Below the pieces are notes generated by a model that was not told the DNA's origin, searched no databases, and was given only the letters and a program-made list of their open reading frames with translations. The translations under genes were made by a program, and so were the position numbers. From UBA1672 sp964587815 (GTDB lineage: Bacteria; Pseudomonadota; Alphaproteobacteria; Micavibrionales; Micavibrionaceae): a DNA stretch of 12,687 bases. Below are positions 1 through 7,921 of this stretch, in pieces (position 1 is the first letter of the stretch; each line of letters starts with the position of its first letter). The stretch is from contig CAZPMH010000038.1 of NCBI GenBank assembly GCA_964587815.1, positions 1 to 12,687 on the forward strand, written 5' to 3'.

Positions 1-110
1 CAAAATATTCTCGTAATCAGCGACACATTTTGTATATTATGCTTATTATCCGATGAGTATGAACGAAAAACACGCGCAACACGCGCTTATTAGGTAAAAT
101 TTTAAAGCCG

Positions 111-3100
111 ATGATTAAACAACACGCCCTTAAGCCCTTTATTATTCTTTCATTCTTTATGTTGCTCACATGTCTCCATTTTTGGCTGACATCGCGCTAC
201 CCTGATTTATCGGGTAAGGCGATGATGGGCGATCAGGCGGCACTGTCCAGCCTTGGGTTCGCGCCGATATTGGAGATTAAACAAACCGACGGATTTTGGA
301 AAAAAGTCTTCTACGATACGCTCAATTGGATGCACACCAATAAAAAGGGGATGACGTTCTCTTTCCTCGCAGGTGCCTTTTTCCTTTCAATCTTGCCACT
401 ATTCAGACGCCGAAAATTCAAATCAGGCTTGGGGAACAGCACAATCGGCCTGATCATGGGCACACCGCTCGGTGTATGCGTGAATTGCGCCGCCCCGATT
501 GCGCGGTCGTTGCACGCATCAGGTGTGGCGGTGCAAACATCTTTATCTGCGCTGGTCGCCTCACCGACGTTAAATGTCGTCGTTGTGTTTATGGCCTTTG
601 CCATGTTCCCGTTTTATCTGGTCACGCTTAAACTCGTTTTAACGCTGACTTTTATCATGGTACTGGTGCCGCTGGGCTGCCACTTCTTCTTCAAAGAAGA
701 GGTCGAAAAACAACAGGTACAAGAGGTCTGCGAGGTTAATCTCGTCAATAACAATACGATCACCGAAAAACACCAAAACTGGTTCGGCGCAATTTTCTGG
801 TGCATGAAAACATACGCGAAAAACTTTCTCTATCTGTTAAAAATCGCACTTCCGCTGATGCTCTTATCAGGGTTTCTAGGTGCGCTTTTAACGACATCAC
901 TGGACTGGTCGGCGATTGAACAGCTCGACAATAACGTCACAACCGCAGGTATGTTCGGCATCTTATTCATGCTCTCGGTATTTGGCGCCCTTCTGCCATC
1001 GCCTATGGCGTTTGATATCGTGATTTCCGCGGCATTACTGGAGGCAGGCGTTCCGATCCATTTCGTCGCGGCCTTCCTTGTAACGCTCGGATCATTCAGC
1101 ATCTATGCTTTCTTCATCGTGTGGCAATCCATGTCGTTGCGCGTCGCCGCATACATGATGGTCTGTACAATTTCAATGGGATTGGCTGCAGGCTTAATCG
1201 CCCCGCATTTTGAGCGCGCCAATATCGAAAAATCACTTCAGGCACTGGATACAGGTGCAAACCCTGCCGCCGCAATCAGCCCGATCAATCAGGCACAGAT
1301 CGGCGATATACCGGCAGATGAAATTCCGTCCGCACAAAATAAATACGACCCGATCATAACCCGCCGCGACCCCGTCTACAGCTTTGATCAACTCAAACCA
1401 TTGCTCGAAAAACAGACGATAACGCCCTCGCAAGTGAGCGATCAAAACCTGCCCGAAACTATCAGCATCTCCGAAATGCCGCTGAACGCTGCGACGCGCG
1501 CAGCACAAACAAAGATGGACTTTATACCCGGCGATGATATCGGGCTGACCCAACCCTACACAATTTCATACATTACAGGTATTCCCGAAGCTGTCGCCCA
1601 GTCTGGCATGGCGATATCCAGCGGCGATGTCCATAATGATGGCTGGTCTGATATTTTGATCTCAAGCGACCCCGAACACCGCCCGTCTTTGGCATTATTT
1701 ACCAACATCGGCGGTGAGAAATTCATGCGTCAATATCTGCCAATTCCAAAAGACATCCCGCAAGTGACGGTCGCCGCACTGGCCGATCTGAACGCCGACC
1801 AATGGCTCGATATCGTCTTCGCCAGCTTTAAGGGCGAAAATTACGTGCTTTATAACGACCAAGGCGACTTTAAGGCCGAAAACTTGAAAATCCTCTCCCC
1901 ACACAAGGATGGAACGACTATCAGCATGTCTTTCGGGGATGTTGAAGGCGACGGAGATTTAGATATTCTGCTCGGCAATTGGAATGTCGGCCCGCTCTTC
2001 GTGAACTATGTCGAGTCGCGCAATATTCTGCTGCTTCAAAATGATCAAGGCACATTCGATGAAATCGCGATGCCTGGCGCAACGGGTGAAACGCTAACCT
2101 CTATCATGCTCGATTTTAACAACGACAAAAATCTCGATATCTACACAGGCAACGATTTCATCTTTAACCAATATTCCGACCTGCTGAAATTAGGCAAGGG
2201 CGATGGAACCTTCAAAATCGCAGGCGCCAGCACCGTAACCGATATTGTCGGCACGCAATCAACCATGAGCATTGATGTCGGCGACGTGAACAACGATCTT
2301 AAGCCTGACTTCTACATCGGCCAAATTGCCTATAACGGGCATCATGTCCACAAAATGTCCGAAATCGCCGACCGCAACATCGCCCATCTGGATTTCTGCA
2401 CCACTACGGTCGGAAAAACCATCCCGAATTGCGAAGAAGAGGCCAAGCTTAAACTCGCCCTTGCACGTGCGACTCATAACATCAGCGACGCCTGCAGCGG
2501 CATCGAAAACCCCGTGAACAAGCAAAAATGCTTGCACCACACCGCAGATTTCCGCAATGCCTGTAATATCCTTGAACTGGAACAGCCCCCACCGCTGGAC
2601 AGCTTCAAAACCTCAGCGCGTTACCGTGACTTCTGCCTGCATATGTATGATGCCTATGATCGCGGCGATAAGATGGAGGAATATTATCTGCACCTGCCGG
2701 CGAAAACAAACTCGCTGGACAATGTTCTGCTGATCAATAAATCCACCGACGCGCAACCCGCGAACTACAAAGACGAAGCCAACGCCAGAAAAGTAGGCTT
2801 TGGCGCTTGGACATGGAACGCCCGCTTCGGCGATCTGGATAATGACGGCTGGGAGGATCTGTATCTCGTCAACGGTTACCCTTTCACTCAAGCAGTCGCC
2901 ACCAACCTGTTTTATCGCAACACAGGTGACGGCAATTTCGAAGACAAAACCAGAGAGTTCGGCCTTGAAAACCATACAAATACAACGGCCTTTACCTTCC
3001 TCGACATGGATAATGACGGTGATCTGGACATCGTAAACGCGCCAACCGATGCACCAACGCAAGCCTATCGCACGCAGGCATCAGGCCGTTCGGTTCAAAT

Positions 3101-3374
3101 TGCGCTGAAAGATGAAACAACCAAAAACACGGGCGCAATCGGCGCGGTCATTACCCTAACGCTGGATGAAAACGGCACGCAGAAAAAAGTAATGCGCGTG
3201 ATGAAAGGAAGCGGCGGGCATAAATCCTACAACCAGCCCATCGCACATTTCGGCACGGCAGACGGCGCGCGAATTACGAACATTCAAATTGACTGGCCTG
3301 ATGGGCAAACGCAATCTATGCCCGTCAATCTGGAAGACCAAACGCGCTACGTCATAACAAGGAATGTGAAATAG
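111..3374 (+). CDS. Permease (COG0701/ArsP_1-like) fused to FG-GAP/VCBS beta-propeller and ASPIC/UnbV domain
   Basis: This 1087-residue protein has two clear halves. Residues 1-365 are hydrophobic with about 8-10 membrane segments. They carry a COG0701/ArsP-like signature, G117-T-P-L-G-V-C123-V-N-C126-A-A-P129 followed by a SLHASG stretch and SPTLN at 151-155, and a degenerate second copy near 292-330 (GALLPSP) without cysteines. The family exports metalloid or organic ions, but the substrate here is unknown. A polar linker (366-470) leads to seven Asp-rich calcium-type loops of the DxNxDGxxD class, starting at residues 506, 559, 610, 668, 725, 908 and 965, which suits a seven-bladed integrin-like propeller. 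Between loops five and six sits an insertion with six cysteines (763, 774, 795, 807, 818, 842). Residues 992-1083 form an ASPIC/UnbV domain (SGGHKSYNQP, HFGTADG, DWPDGQTQ). The propeller is probably periplasmic or extracellular. The ATG at 111 has no strong Shine-Dalgarno. It converges on the receiver gene with a 1-nt gap. Confidence 0.88.
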   Translation: MIKQHALKPFIILSFFMLLTCLHFWLTSRYPDLSGKAMMGDQAALSSLGFAPILEIKQTDGFWKKVFYDTLNWMHTNKKGMTFSFLAGAFFLSILPLFRRRKFKSGLGNSTIGLIMGTPLGVCVNCAAPIARSLHASGVAVQTSLSALVASPTLNVVVVFMAFAMFPFYLVTLKLVLTLTFIMVLVPLGCHFFFKEEVEKQQVQEVCEVNLVNNNTITEKHQNWFGAIFWCMKTYAKNFLYLLKIALPLMLLSGFLGALLTTSLDWSAIEQLDNNVTTAGMFGILFMLSVFGALLPSPMAFDIVISAALLEAGVPIHFVAAFLVTLGSFSIYAFFIVWQSMSLRVAAYMMVCTISMGLAAGLIAPHFERANIEKSLQALDTGANPAAAISPINQAQIGDIPADEIPSAQNKYDPIITRRDPVYSFDQLKPLLEKQTITPSQVSDQNLPETISISEMPLNAATRAAQTKMDFIPGDDIGLTQPYTISYITGIPEAVAQSGMAISSGDVHNDGWSDILISSDPEHRPSLALFTNIGGEKFMRQYLPIPKDIPQVTVAALADLNADQWLDIVFASFKGENYVLYNDQGDFKAENLKILSPHKDGTTISMSFGDVEGDGDLDILLGNWNVGPLFVNYVESRNILLLQNDQGTFDEIAMPGATGETLTSIMLDFNNDKNLDIYTGNDFIFNQYSDLLKLGKGDGTFKIAGASTVTDIVGTQSTMSIDVGDVNNDLKPDFYIGQIAYNGHHVHKMSEIADRNIAHLDFCTTTVGKTIPNCEEEAKLKLALARATHNISDACSGIENPVNKQKCLHHTADFRNACNILELEQPPPLDSFKTSARYRDFCLHMYDAYDRGDKMEEYYLHLPAKTNSLDNVLLINKSTDAQPANYKDEANARKVGFGAWTWNARFGDLDNDGWEDLYLVNGYPFTQAVATNLFYRNTGDGNFEDKTREFGLENHTNTTAFTFLDMDNDGDLDIVNAPTDAPTQAYRTQASGRSVQIALKDETTKNTGAIGAVITLTLDENGTQKKVMRVMKGSGGHKSYNQPIAHFGTADGARITNIQIDWPDGQTQSMPVNLEDQTRYVITRNVK

Positions 3375-3375
3375 A

Positions 3376-3750
3376 TTAGGGTGCGGAGGTTAGCGCAGCG
3401 ACCTTTGCAACAAGATCATCACAATCAATTGGCTTTTCCAAAACGCCCGACGCGATCTGTTCAACCGCCTTTAACGCGCCAGAAGAGTCAATCGTAACGC
3501 CACCACCTGACATCACCAAAACAGGCACATCCGGGTGGTTGGCTGTCATGTGCCTCAACACTCCAAGGCCGTCCAATTCCGGCATCAAAAGGTCGGTAAT
3601 AACAATATCGCACGTCGCACCACTCTCGATATGATCAACCAAAAGTTTGCCATTTTCAAAGCTCTCATAGCTATGACCCTCACGTTCCAAAATCGCACCA
3701 ACAAGATGCGCAACGTCCGGGCTGTCATCTGCCACAAAAATATGCGCCAT
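3376..3750 (-). CDS. Single-domain response regulator (CheY-like receiver)
   Basis: This 124-residue protein is one complete receiver domain with no output domain. The expected catalytic set is present: acidic pair D8-D9, phospho-acceptor D53 in the ITDLLMPELDG segment, S81 in VLVMSGG as the switch Ser/Thr, and K106-P107 near the C-terminus. It should be phosphorylated by an unlinked histidine kinase, since none is in the window, and should act through protein-protein contact. Its ATG overlaps the stop of the upstream RHH gene as TAATG, with a GGAG ribosome-binding site about 8 nt upstream inside that gene, so translation is probably coupled. This pairing suggests the receiver may act on or with the RHH protein, which is an inference. 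The stop lies 1 nt from the stop of the convergent permease-propeller gene, and no terminator is visible between them. Confidence 0.93.
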   Translation of the reverse strand: MAHIFVADDSPDVAHLVGAILEREGHSYESFENGKLLVDHIESGATCDIVITDLLMPELDGLGVLRHMTANHPDVPVLVMSGGGVTIDSSGALKAVEQIASGVLEKPIDCDDLVAKVAALTSAP

Positions 3751-4037
3751 TATGATCTCCGCTTTTTAACTTGAATATTGAGATAAGAAATAAGAAAAAC
3801 CCGAATAGCCGACGAGAGACTCGAACTATCGGTCTTTCTATCAGCAATAAAGCTGCATAATTCATTAACGGTATAACCGTTCTCTTCCGCCACTTCGTTT
3901 AAAATCGTCCAAACTTGTGGCTCCAGTGACACACTGGTTCTGGTCTTGCCAATCTTGACATTTTGCTTTGTAAGCTCATTAAGGCTAACAAAAACGCCTG
4001 CTTCTGCTGTTTCAAGAATCTGTTTAATTTCTGACAT
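3750..4037 (-). CDS. Ribbon-helix-helix (RHH_4-like) DNA-binding protein
   Basis: This is a 95-residue protein. After about 28 residues comes a strand plus two helices typical of the RHH_4 family common in alphaproteobacteria: a basic strand (KIGKTRTSVSLEP) that would lie in the DNA major groove, then VWTILNEVAEENGYTVNELCSFIADR, and an amphipathic helix (SSAIRVFLISYLNIQVKKR). RHH proteins bind DNA as dimers on short inverted or direct repeats, usually as repressors. It is the first gene of a two-gene operon with the receiver. The ATG at 4037 has only weak Shine-Dalgarno complementarity. Fifty-nine nt upstream is a degenerate copy of the palindrome found before the pilin and RTX genes, which would fit autoregulation. 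Some RHH_4 proteins have no demonstrated DNA target, so a regulatory role is likely but unproven. Confidence 0.85.
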   Translation of the reverse strand: MSEIKQILETAEAGVFVSLNELTKQNVKIGKTRTSVSLEPQVWTILNEVAEENGYTVNELCSFIADRKTDSSSLSSAIRVFLISYLNIQVKKRRS

Positions 4038-4095
4038 ATATTATCTGCACACACGAAGGTTTACACTCCATAAAAGAATATACTACAAATGTTAC

Positions 4096-4111
4096 GAATA
4101 TCATAAAACTC
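4096..4111. promoter_or_regulatory. Degenerate copy of the 16-bp palindromic motif upstream of the RHH/receiver operon
   Basis: The sequence GAATATCATAAAACTC matches GAGTATCATAATACTC at 14 of 16 positions. It lies 59 nt upstream of the RHH start. Read toward that gene its centre is TATGAT, a plausible -10 element. It is weaker than the other copies, so assignment is tentative. Confidence 0.45.
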
Positions 4112-4167
4112 ATGTGAAAAATCTGCTTAATAACAGAAAAGTCGATTAATCCATATAAATCAATATG

Positions 4168-4237
4168 TTAAATGATTTTAGTGATTTTGGCGTAAAAACG
4201 ATGTGAGTATCATAGTATGCAGAAAAAAATCATTTAA
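4168..4237. repeat. Perfect 12-bp AT-rich inverted repeat flanking the operator
   Basis: The arms are TTAAATGATTTT at 4168-4179 and AAAATCATTTAA at 4226-4237, exact reverse complements with a 46-nt spacer. The spacer contains the palindromic motif at 4205-4220, closer to the right arm. This could be a second regulator site or nucleoid-protein site. Its low complexity means chance is possible. Confidence 0.4.
4205..4220. promoter_or_regulatory. Palindromic operator-like motif upstream of the DUF4402 gene at 4291
   Basis: The sequence is GAGTATCATAGTATGC, identical to the copy at 9445 except for the last arm (ATGC for ACTC). It lies 70 nt upstream of the ATG at 4291. Toward the gene the centre reads CATAGT, with TTGGCG 18 nt upstream at 4187-4192 as a possible -35 element. 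A transcription start near 4223 would leave a leader of about 70 nt. Confidence 0.6.
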
Positions 4238-4290
4238 AATCAATGGTTTAGCTTAATTTTTTATTCATGATTTCAGCATAAAATAAAAAT

Positions 4291-4797
4291 ATGAGACGAG
4301 AGTACTGCCAAGAATTGAAAAACATACGAAGATACACGATGGTCTTCATCGCGAGCATGCTGACGTGCTTTGCACCGACGATATCTTCGGCGGAAACAAT
4401 CAACGGAACAGCATCTGTAACCATTAAAGAATTGGTACAAGTGAGCGAAACCCAAGCCATGGATTTTGGCACAATCTACGTTCAATCAGGTCAGGCACAA
4501 ACAATCACAGTCGGAACGGATGGAACACTCAGCACAGGTGAAAACGGTCAAAGCGGTATCTTCGCGGCGACAGGCGTGCCGAATTCAGCCATTACAATTT
4601 CTTTCAGCAACAGCGAATTGAGAGCAGGAGCTGAAACCTTGCCATTGAAAAATTTCACACATGATGCGGGTGCTTCACCGAAATTTAACAGCAGCGGCGC
4701 GTTGGAATTCAAAATCGGCGCTGACATCGAAATCAGCCAAAACCAAGCGGCAGGAACATATACAGGAACCTATCAGCTTTCCGTTAACTATCAGTAG
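4291..4797 (+). CDS. DUF4402 secreted subunit (putative pilin of the chaperone-usher fibre)
   Basis: This 168-residue exported protein is a single DUF4402 domain. A signal peptide ends at ISSA34, followed by ETINGTASV. Family marks are AMDFG at 56-60, the GVPNSAITISFS strand near 95-106, and the C-terminal GTYTGTYQLSVNY ladder. Small beta-rich DUF4402 proteins next to chaperone-usher genes are likely donor-strand-exchanged subunits; that role is inferred. The start is uncertain: ATG 4291 has no Shine-Dalgarno and gives a long n-region, TTG 4315 gives a compact textbook signal peptide (KNIRRYTMVF onward), and ATG 4339 lacks the basic n-region. The gene converges on the usher and the two overlap by 14 nt, so its last residues and those of the usher share DNA. 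It is the most divergent of the three paralogues and could be a tip or minor subunit. Confidence 0.82.
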   Translation: MRREYCQELKNIRRYTMVFIASMLTCFAPTISSAETINGTASVTIKELVQVSETQAMDFGTIYVQSGQAQTITVGTDGTLSTGENGQSGIFAATGVPNSAITISFSNSELRAGAETLPLKNFTHDAGASPKFNSSGALEFKIGADIEISQNQAAGTYTGTYQLSVNYQ

Positions 4798-7700
4798 GCT
4801 CCGCGCTTGCACTATCCGCCTGCTTCGCAACCTCTTTTGAAACATATCCCAACTGTTTAATCTCAATAATACTTGGCGCGCAGACTTTATCTGCGGGCGA
4901 GATCACATCACACGGCGCGCCTTGAGAGTTAAGCTGAGCACATAAACTTTGCGCCTTATCAACGGCGATATCATGCAAAATCAAATGCTTGTCTTCACCC
5001 TCCGCGGCAATAATATAGCTATCGACGTAATCGCTCCGATCAAGAATAATCTCCTCGATCATCGGCCTTAACTTGTCCCATTGCGCAATCAACACGTCGG
5101 CCTCTGTGCTGCTTGCTAAAACTATGCTGGTATTTTGCGGCAAAGCCTTTGGCCACAGGAAAAACGCATCCAGCGCGTAAAAAGGCTCATCCACGCTGAT
5201 TTCGGCCGTCTGATCTGCAGGCATACAATAGCCCAACTCCTTAATTTGCGTCTGGTCAAGCCGCGCGATGTAGGAACCGACAGGCACATCTTGCACCCAC
5301 GCAAAGCCGTCAAACTCGCTTTTGCTCTCCTGCACAAGCTCACCTGTTTCAGGATTGATAACTTGCAGCGTGATGGACTGCGCAGGCCGTTTGTACCCCG
5401 ACCGCGCATAAGTAATATCGCTTTCCACTTCTCCAACCAGAACAATAGGAAATTCGGTTTGCACAACCTGACCGGGGCGCAAAACGTAATCTAGCGGCGG
5501 CACAACAGAGCGCATGTAAGGATCAGGCAGGGAAGAGGTGTTCACCTCCAGCGTGGCACGACGATAAGGCTCAACACCGGGCAGAAGGGCATAGCCTTCC
5601 GCATTCGTTGCGACCGTTCGATCAAACCCGCGACCTGTAAATAAAATATCTTCCATCCACTCATCATCCGCGTCAAACACCGAATTATTGTTTTTGTCAT
5701 AAAAAACCCGCGGCGCATGCATCGCGCGCTGTGCCATACGTTCTTCACGCAGGAAAACACCGTCCCTATACGGGTCATACCCAAGGCTGAAACTTGTGCC
5801 CAAAAGGGCGCGGAACTCACCATCATCCTGATATGTCGTGCTAAGTCCTAACTGCAAGGCATCAAAACGCCTGCTCGCCCCAAGGGTTAAGGCATTAACT
5901 GAGTCCTCTGTCCCGAAGCGCCTATACGCCGCGCGTAATGTGGTGCGTGGGTCAAAACGCCAATCCGCCGCCAAAGACACGTTGCCCAGCTGCGCATCAG
6001 GCTCAATTTCGTAACCAATGCTCCCGCGCAAATTCAAATTCCGTATCCGAGAGCTAACCTGCAAAATATAATCAGTTTCTCGATCACGATCATCTTCGAT
6101 GCGCTGGCTAACAGTGGAGGTCAAACGCAACCGTCTGATATTCTTCGTGACCGAGGCATCCCACTCTAGGCGCGATTCCCCTTCTTCATTCTCCAACCGC
6201 TCAAAGCCCAATGAAAAGGGCGTGTTACGCACAAACGGCAACAGCCCCGAGGTAATCACGCTGGTCTCATGCGCAAGATCGCCCGTCAAACTGCTCTCAA
6301 CTGTGGCTTCTGACCCAAAATTATCGAAATAGCTATGCTCTGCCTGCCATCTGATGCCGCGAAAAACACTCTGCAAACGCACACTCGCACTTTGCCCGCC
6401 AATGCTCGAGCGCGCATAGGACAGGTCGCTGCGGATGCCTTTAAAAGACTGGCTGTAACGCGCCAAACCGAAAAACCGTCGATCACCCTCAACTGAAACG
6501 CTGGATGCCGCGCCGTAAAACGAAGACGTACCCGTCAGCCCGTATTGCGCTTCGACCGTGCCGCGAAATTTTCCGCTATCCTCGTCCGAATTCTCTCGAT
6601 TTGTGAAAAGGTTCGTATCATCCTGAATAAGCTCAACCTTATAATCAAAGCGCCCTTTTTCAATCGGGTTTGCAGGGATGTAAAACCGCTCCTCTCGCGT
6701 TTCCTTCTGCCCCTGCGGCCCGAAAAACACGAGCTCAAAAACATTCAGCCCCGGAAAAACGTCTAGATTAAAAACATACTCACCATTCTCGTCAGGCTCT
6801 TCAATAAAGCCGAGCAATTGACCGTTGCGCATCACATCAACCTGAAACCCGACAGGTAATTCGCCGCGCAATTCCACAAAGCCTGACTGCACACCGCGAA
6901 AACCGCCCAGATTATTCGTTGAAAAACTTAAACCCCGCCCCGCATTACCGTTTGCGATTAAGGCGATAGGGCGCGTAAGAACATCGCCTATTTTATATTC
7001 GCTCAAACCCAAACCAAACAGATTATTCGTCGGATCTTTACGCCCCAATGTCGCGCGAATATCAAGGTTTTCATCACCGATCGTGGTCGTATTGGCACTA
7101 AAATCAAAATCCTGTCCCGCAAACAGCCCCGACGCCAAAACCGTCGCCGTTCCTGATAAAGGCTCATCAAAGCTATCATTCGTATCATACGCTGTTTGCG
7201 CGCTCGTATTGACAAAAGGCATGCTGAAGGCGGGCGGTTTAACCTCCTGCAACGGGTATTCCTTATATCGGTATTGTGTATTGGTTTCGACTGTTTTACG
7301 CCGCTCATCCCGCGCCTGACGCACCTCAATCGGCAAAGGTTCTAATGATTTTACCACAACGGCCAAATCAGAAAACTCAACTTCCAACGTGACAGGAAAC
7401 CATTTCTGCAACAGCTCCAGCGAGATATAAATACCGTCAGAATGCCGTTCAACATCGCGCGGCTTTAAATCATAGCGTTGCCCGTCAACTTCCGCTTGCT
7501 CAGTTTCCAAATCCAGAAAGAAACGGCGCTTTTCATCTAAAAACCAGCCCTCTGCTCGCGTCTGATCATCATTGACCGTAATCGGAAACTCCAACCCTTG
7601 GGCAAAATCAGCCAGCGGAATGTAATAAATGCCCGTATCCAAATCTTCATAAGTCAGAAGCGGATCAAAAATCGTCGTTTTGCCCAGAACCAGCGAGAAA

Positions 7701-7921
7701 ATCAGCAAGTCCTCATCAGGCCGCTCAACAATAGTGGTAAGCGACCGCTCACCCTCAACACGTTGCGCCTGCGCGGAAGCATCAGAATTGATTTCTTGGG
7801 AAAATACAGGGGACGCGGCCAGAAAAAGGGCGGTTAGAAAAAGAAATCCAAAACAGCACAGAAAACCGCGCTTAAGGCGCAGTAAAGGTAATCTCCGTGC
7901 TTGGTGCATCCTCGATATCAT
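4784..7921 (-). CDS. Outer-membrane usher (FimD/PapC-like) with C-terminal Ig-like and SPOR-like domains
   Basis: The 1045-residue protein should form the outer-membrane pore that receives chaperone-subunit complexes and assembles the fibre. I chose ATG 7921 because a GGAG lies 6 nt upstream and it gives a signal peptide (RRLPLLRLKRGF, hydrophobic core, ASPVFSQ); the frame stays open to ATG 8002, and 7909 is an alternative. In 7921 numbering, residues 68-193 are an N-terminal region (IPLADFAQGLEFPI, GWFLDEKRRFFLDLE) as in alphaproteobacterial ushers. About 231-718 is a beta-rich barrel including a plug-like segment (VDVMRNGQLLGFIEEPDENG, DVFPGLNVFELVFFGPQGQ). Near 739-759 is a prealbumin/SdrD-like repeat (VFYDKNNNSVFDADDEW). 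A carboxypeptidase-regulatory-like domain follows (825-895). The last part (929-1009) resembles a SPOR peptidoglycan-binding fold. Classical ushers are about 800-880 residues. It overlaps the chaperone gene by 50 nt, implying coupled expression. Confidence 0.85.
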   Translation of the reverse strand: MISRMHQARRLPLLRLKRGFLCCFGFLFLTALFLAASPVFSQEINSDASAQAQRVEGERSLTTIVERPDEDLLIFSLVLGKTTIFDPLLTYEDLDTGIYYIPLADFAQGLEFPITVNDDQTRAEGWFLDEKRRFFLDLETEQAEVDGQRYDLKPRDVERHSDGIYISLELLQKWFPVTLEVEFSDLAVVVKSLEPLPIEVRQARDERRKTVETNTQYRYKEYPLQEVKPPAFSMPFVNTSAQTAYDTNDSFDEPLSGTATVLASGLFAGQDFDFSANTTTIGDENLDIRATLGRKDPTNNLFGLGLSEYKIGDVLTRPIALIANGNAGRGLSFSTNNLGGFRGVQSGFVELRGELPVGFQVDVMRNGQLLGFIEEPDENGEYVFNLDVFPGLNVFELVFFGPQGQKETREERFYIPANPIEKGRFDYKVELIQDDTNLFTNRENSDEDSGKFRGTVEAQYGLTGTSSFYGAASSVSVEGDRRFFGLARYSQSFKGIRSDLSYARSSIGGQSASVRLQSVFRGIRWQAEHSYFDNFGSEATVESSLTGDLAHETSVITSGLLPFVRNTPFSLGFERLENEEGESRLEWDASVTKNIRRLRLTSTVSQRIEDDRDRETDYILQVSSRIRNLNLRGSIGYEIEPDAQLGNVSLAADWRFDPRTTLRAAYRRFGTEDSVNALTLGASRRFDALQLGLSTTYQDDGEFRALLGTSFSLGYDPYRDGVFLREERMAQRAMHAPRVFYDKNNNSVFDADDEWMEDILFTGRGFDRTVATNAEGYALLPGVEPYRRATLEVNTSSLPDPYMRSVVPPLDYVLRPGQVVQTEFPIVLVGEVESDITYARSGYKRPAQSITLQVINPETGELVQESKSEFDGFAWVQDVPVGSYIARLDQTQIKELGYCMPADQTAEISVDEPFYALDAFFLWPKALPQNTSIVLASSTEADVLIAQWDKLRPMIEEIILDRSDYVDSYIIAAEGEDKHLILHDIAVDKAQSLCAQLNSQGAPCDVISPADKVCAPSIIEIKQLGYVSKEVAKQADSASAEPTDS

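Noticed and set aside
46..65. A GAGTAT half-site (54-59) upstream of the permease-propeller gene.
   Set aside because: No matching second arm follows, so a six-base match alone is not evidence of an operator.
2613..3062. Minus-strand ORF of 149 codons within the permease-propeller gene.
   Set aside because: It lies wholly inside a gene whose frame shows clear FG-GAP motifs; it has no motif or ribosome-binding site of its own.
4205..4220. Reading the palindrome as a LexA-type or NarL-type site.
   Set aside because: It shares only arm spacing with LexA boxes and has GAGTAT rather than CTGTAT. TACTCA resembles a NarL heptamer, but the arms point outward, opposite to the known 7-2-7 arrangement.
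4300..4308. GAGTACTGC just after the ATG at 4291, similar to one arm of the motif.
   Set aside because: Only one arm is present and the rest does not match.
5122..5494. Long ORFs on both strands inside the usher gene (5122-5466 minus, 5135-5494 plus).
   Set aside because: Both lie in the coding region of the usher and translate to Arg/Leu-rich low-quality sequence, typical of shadow frames.
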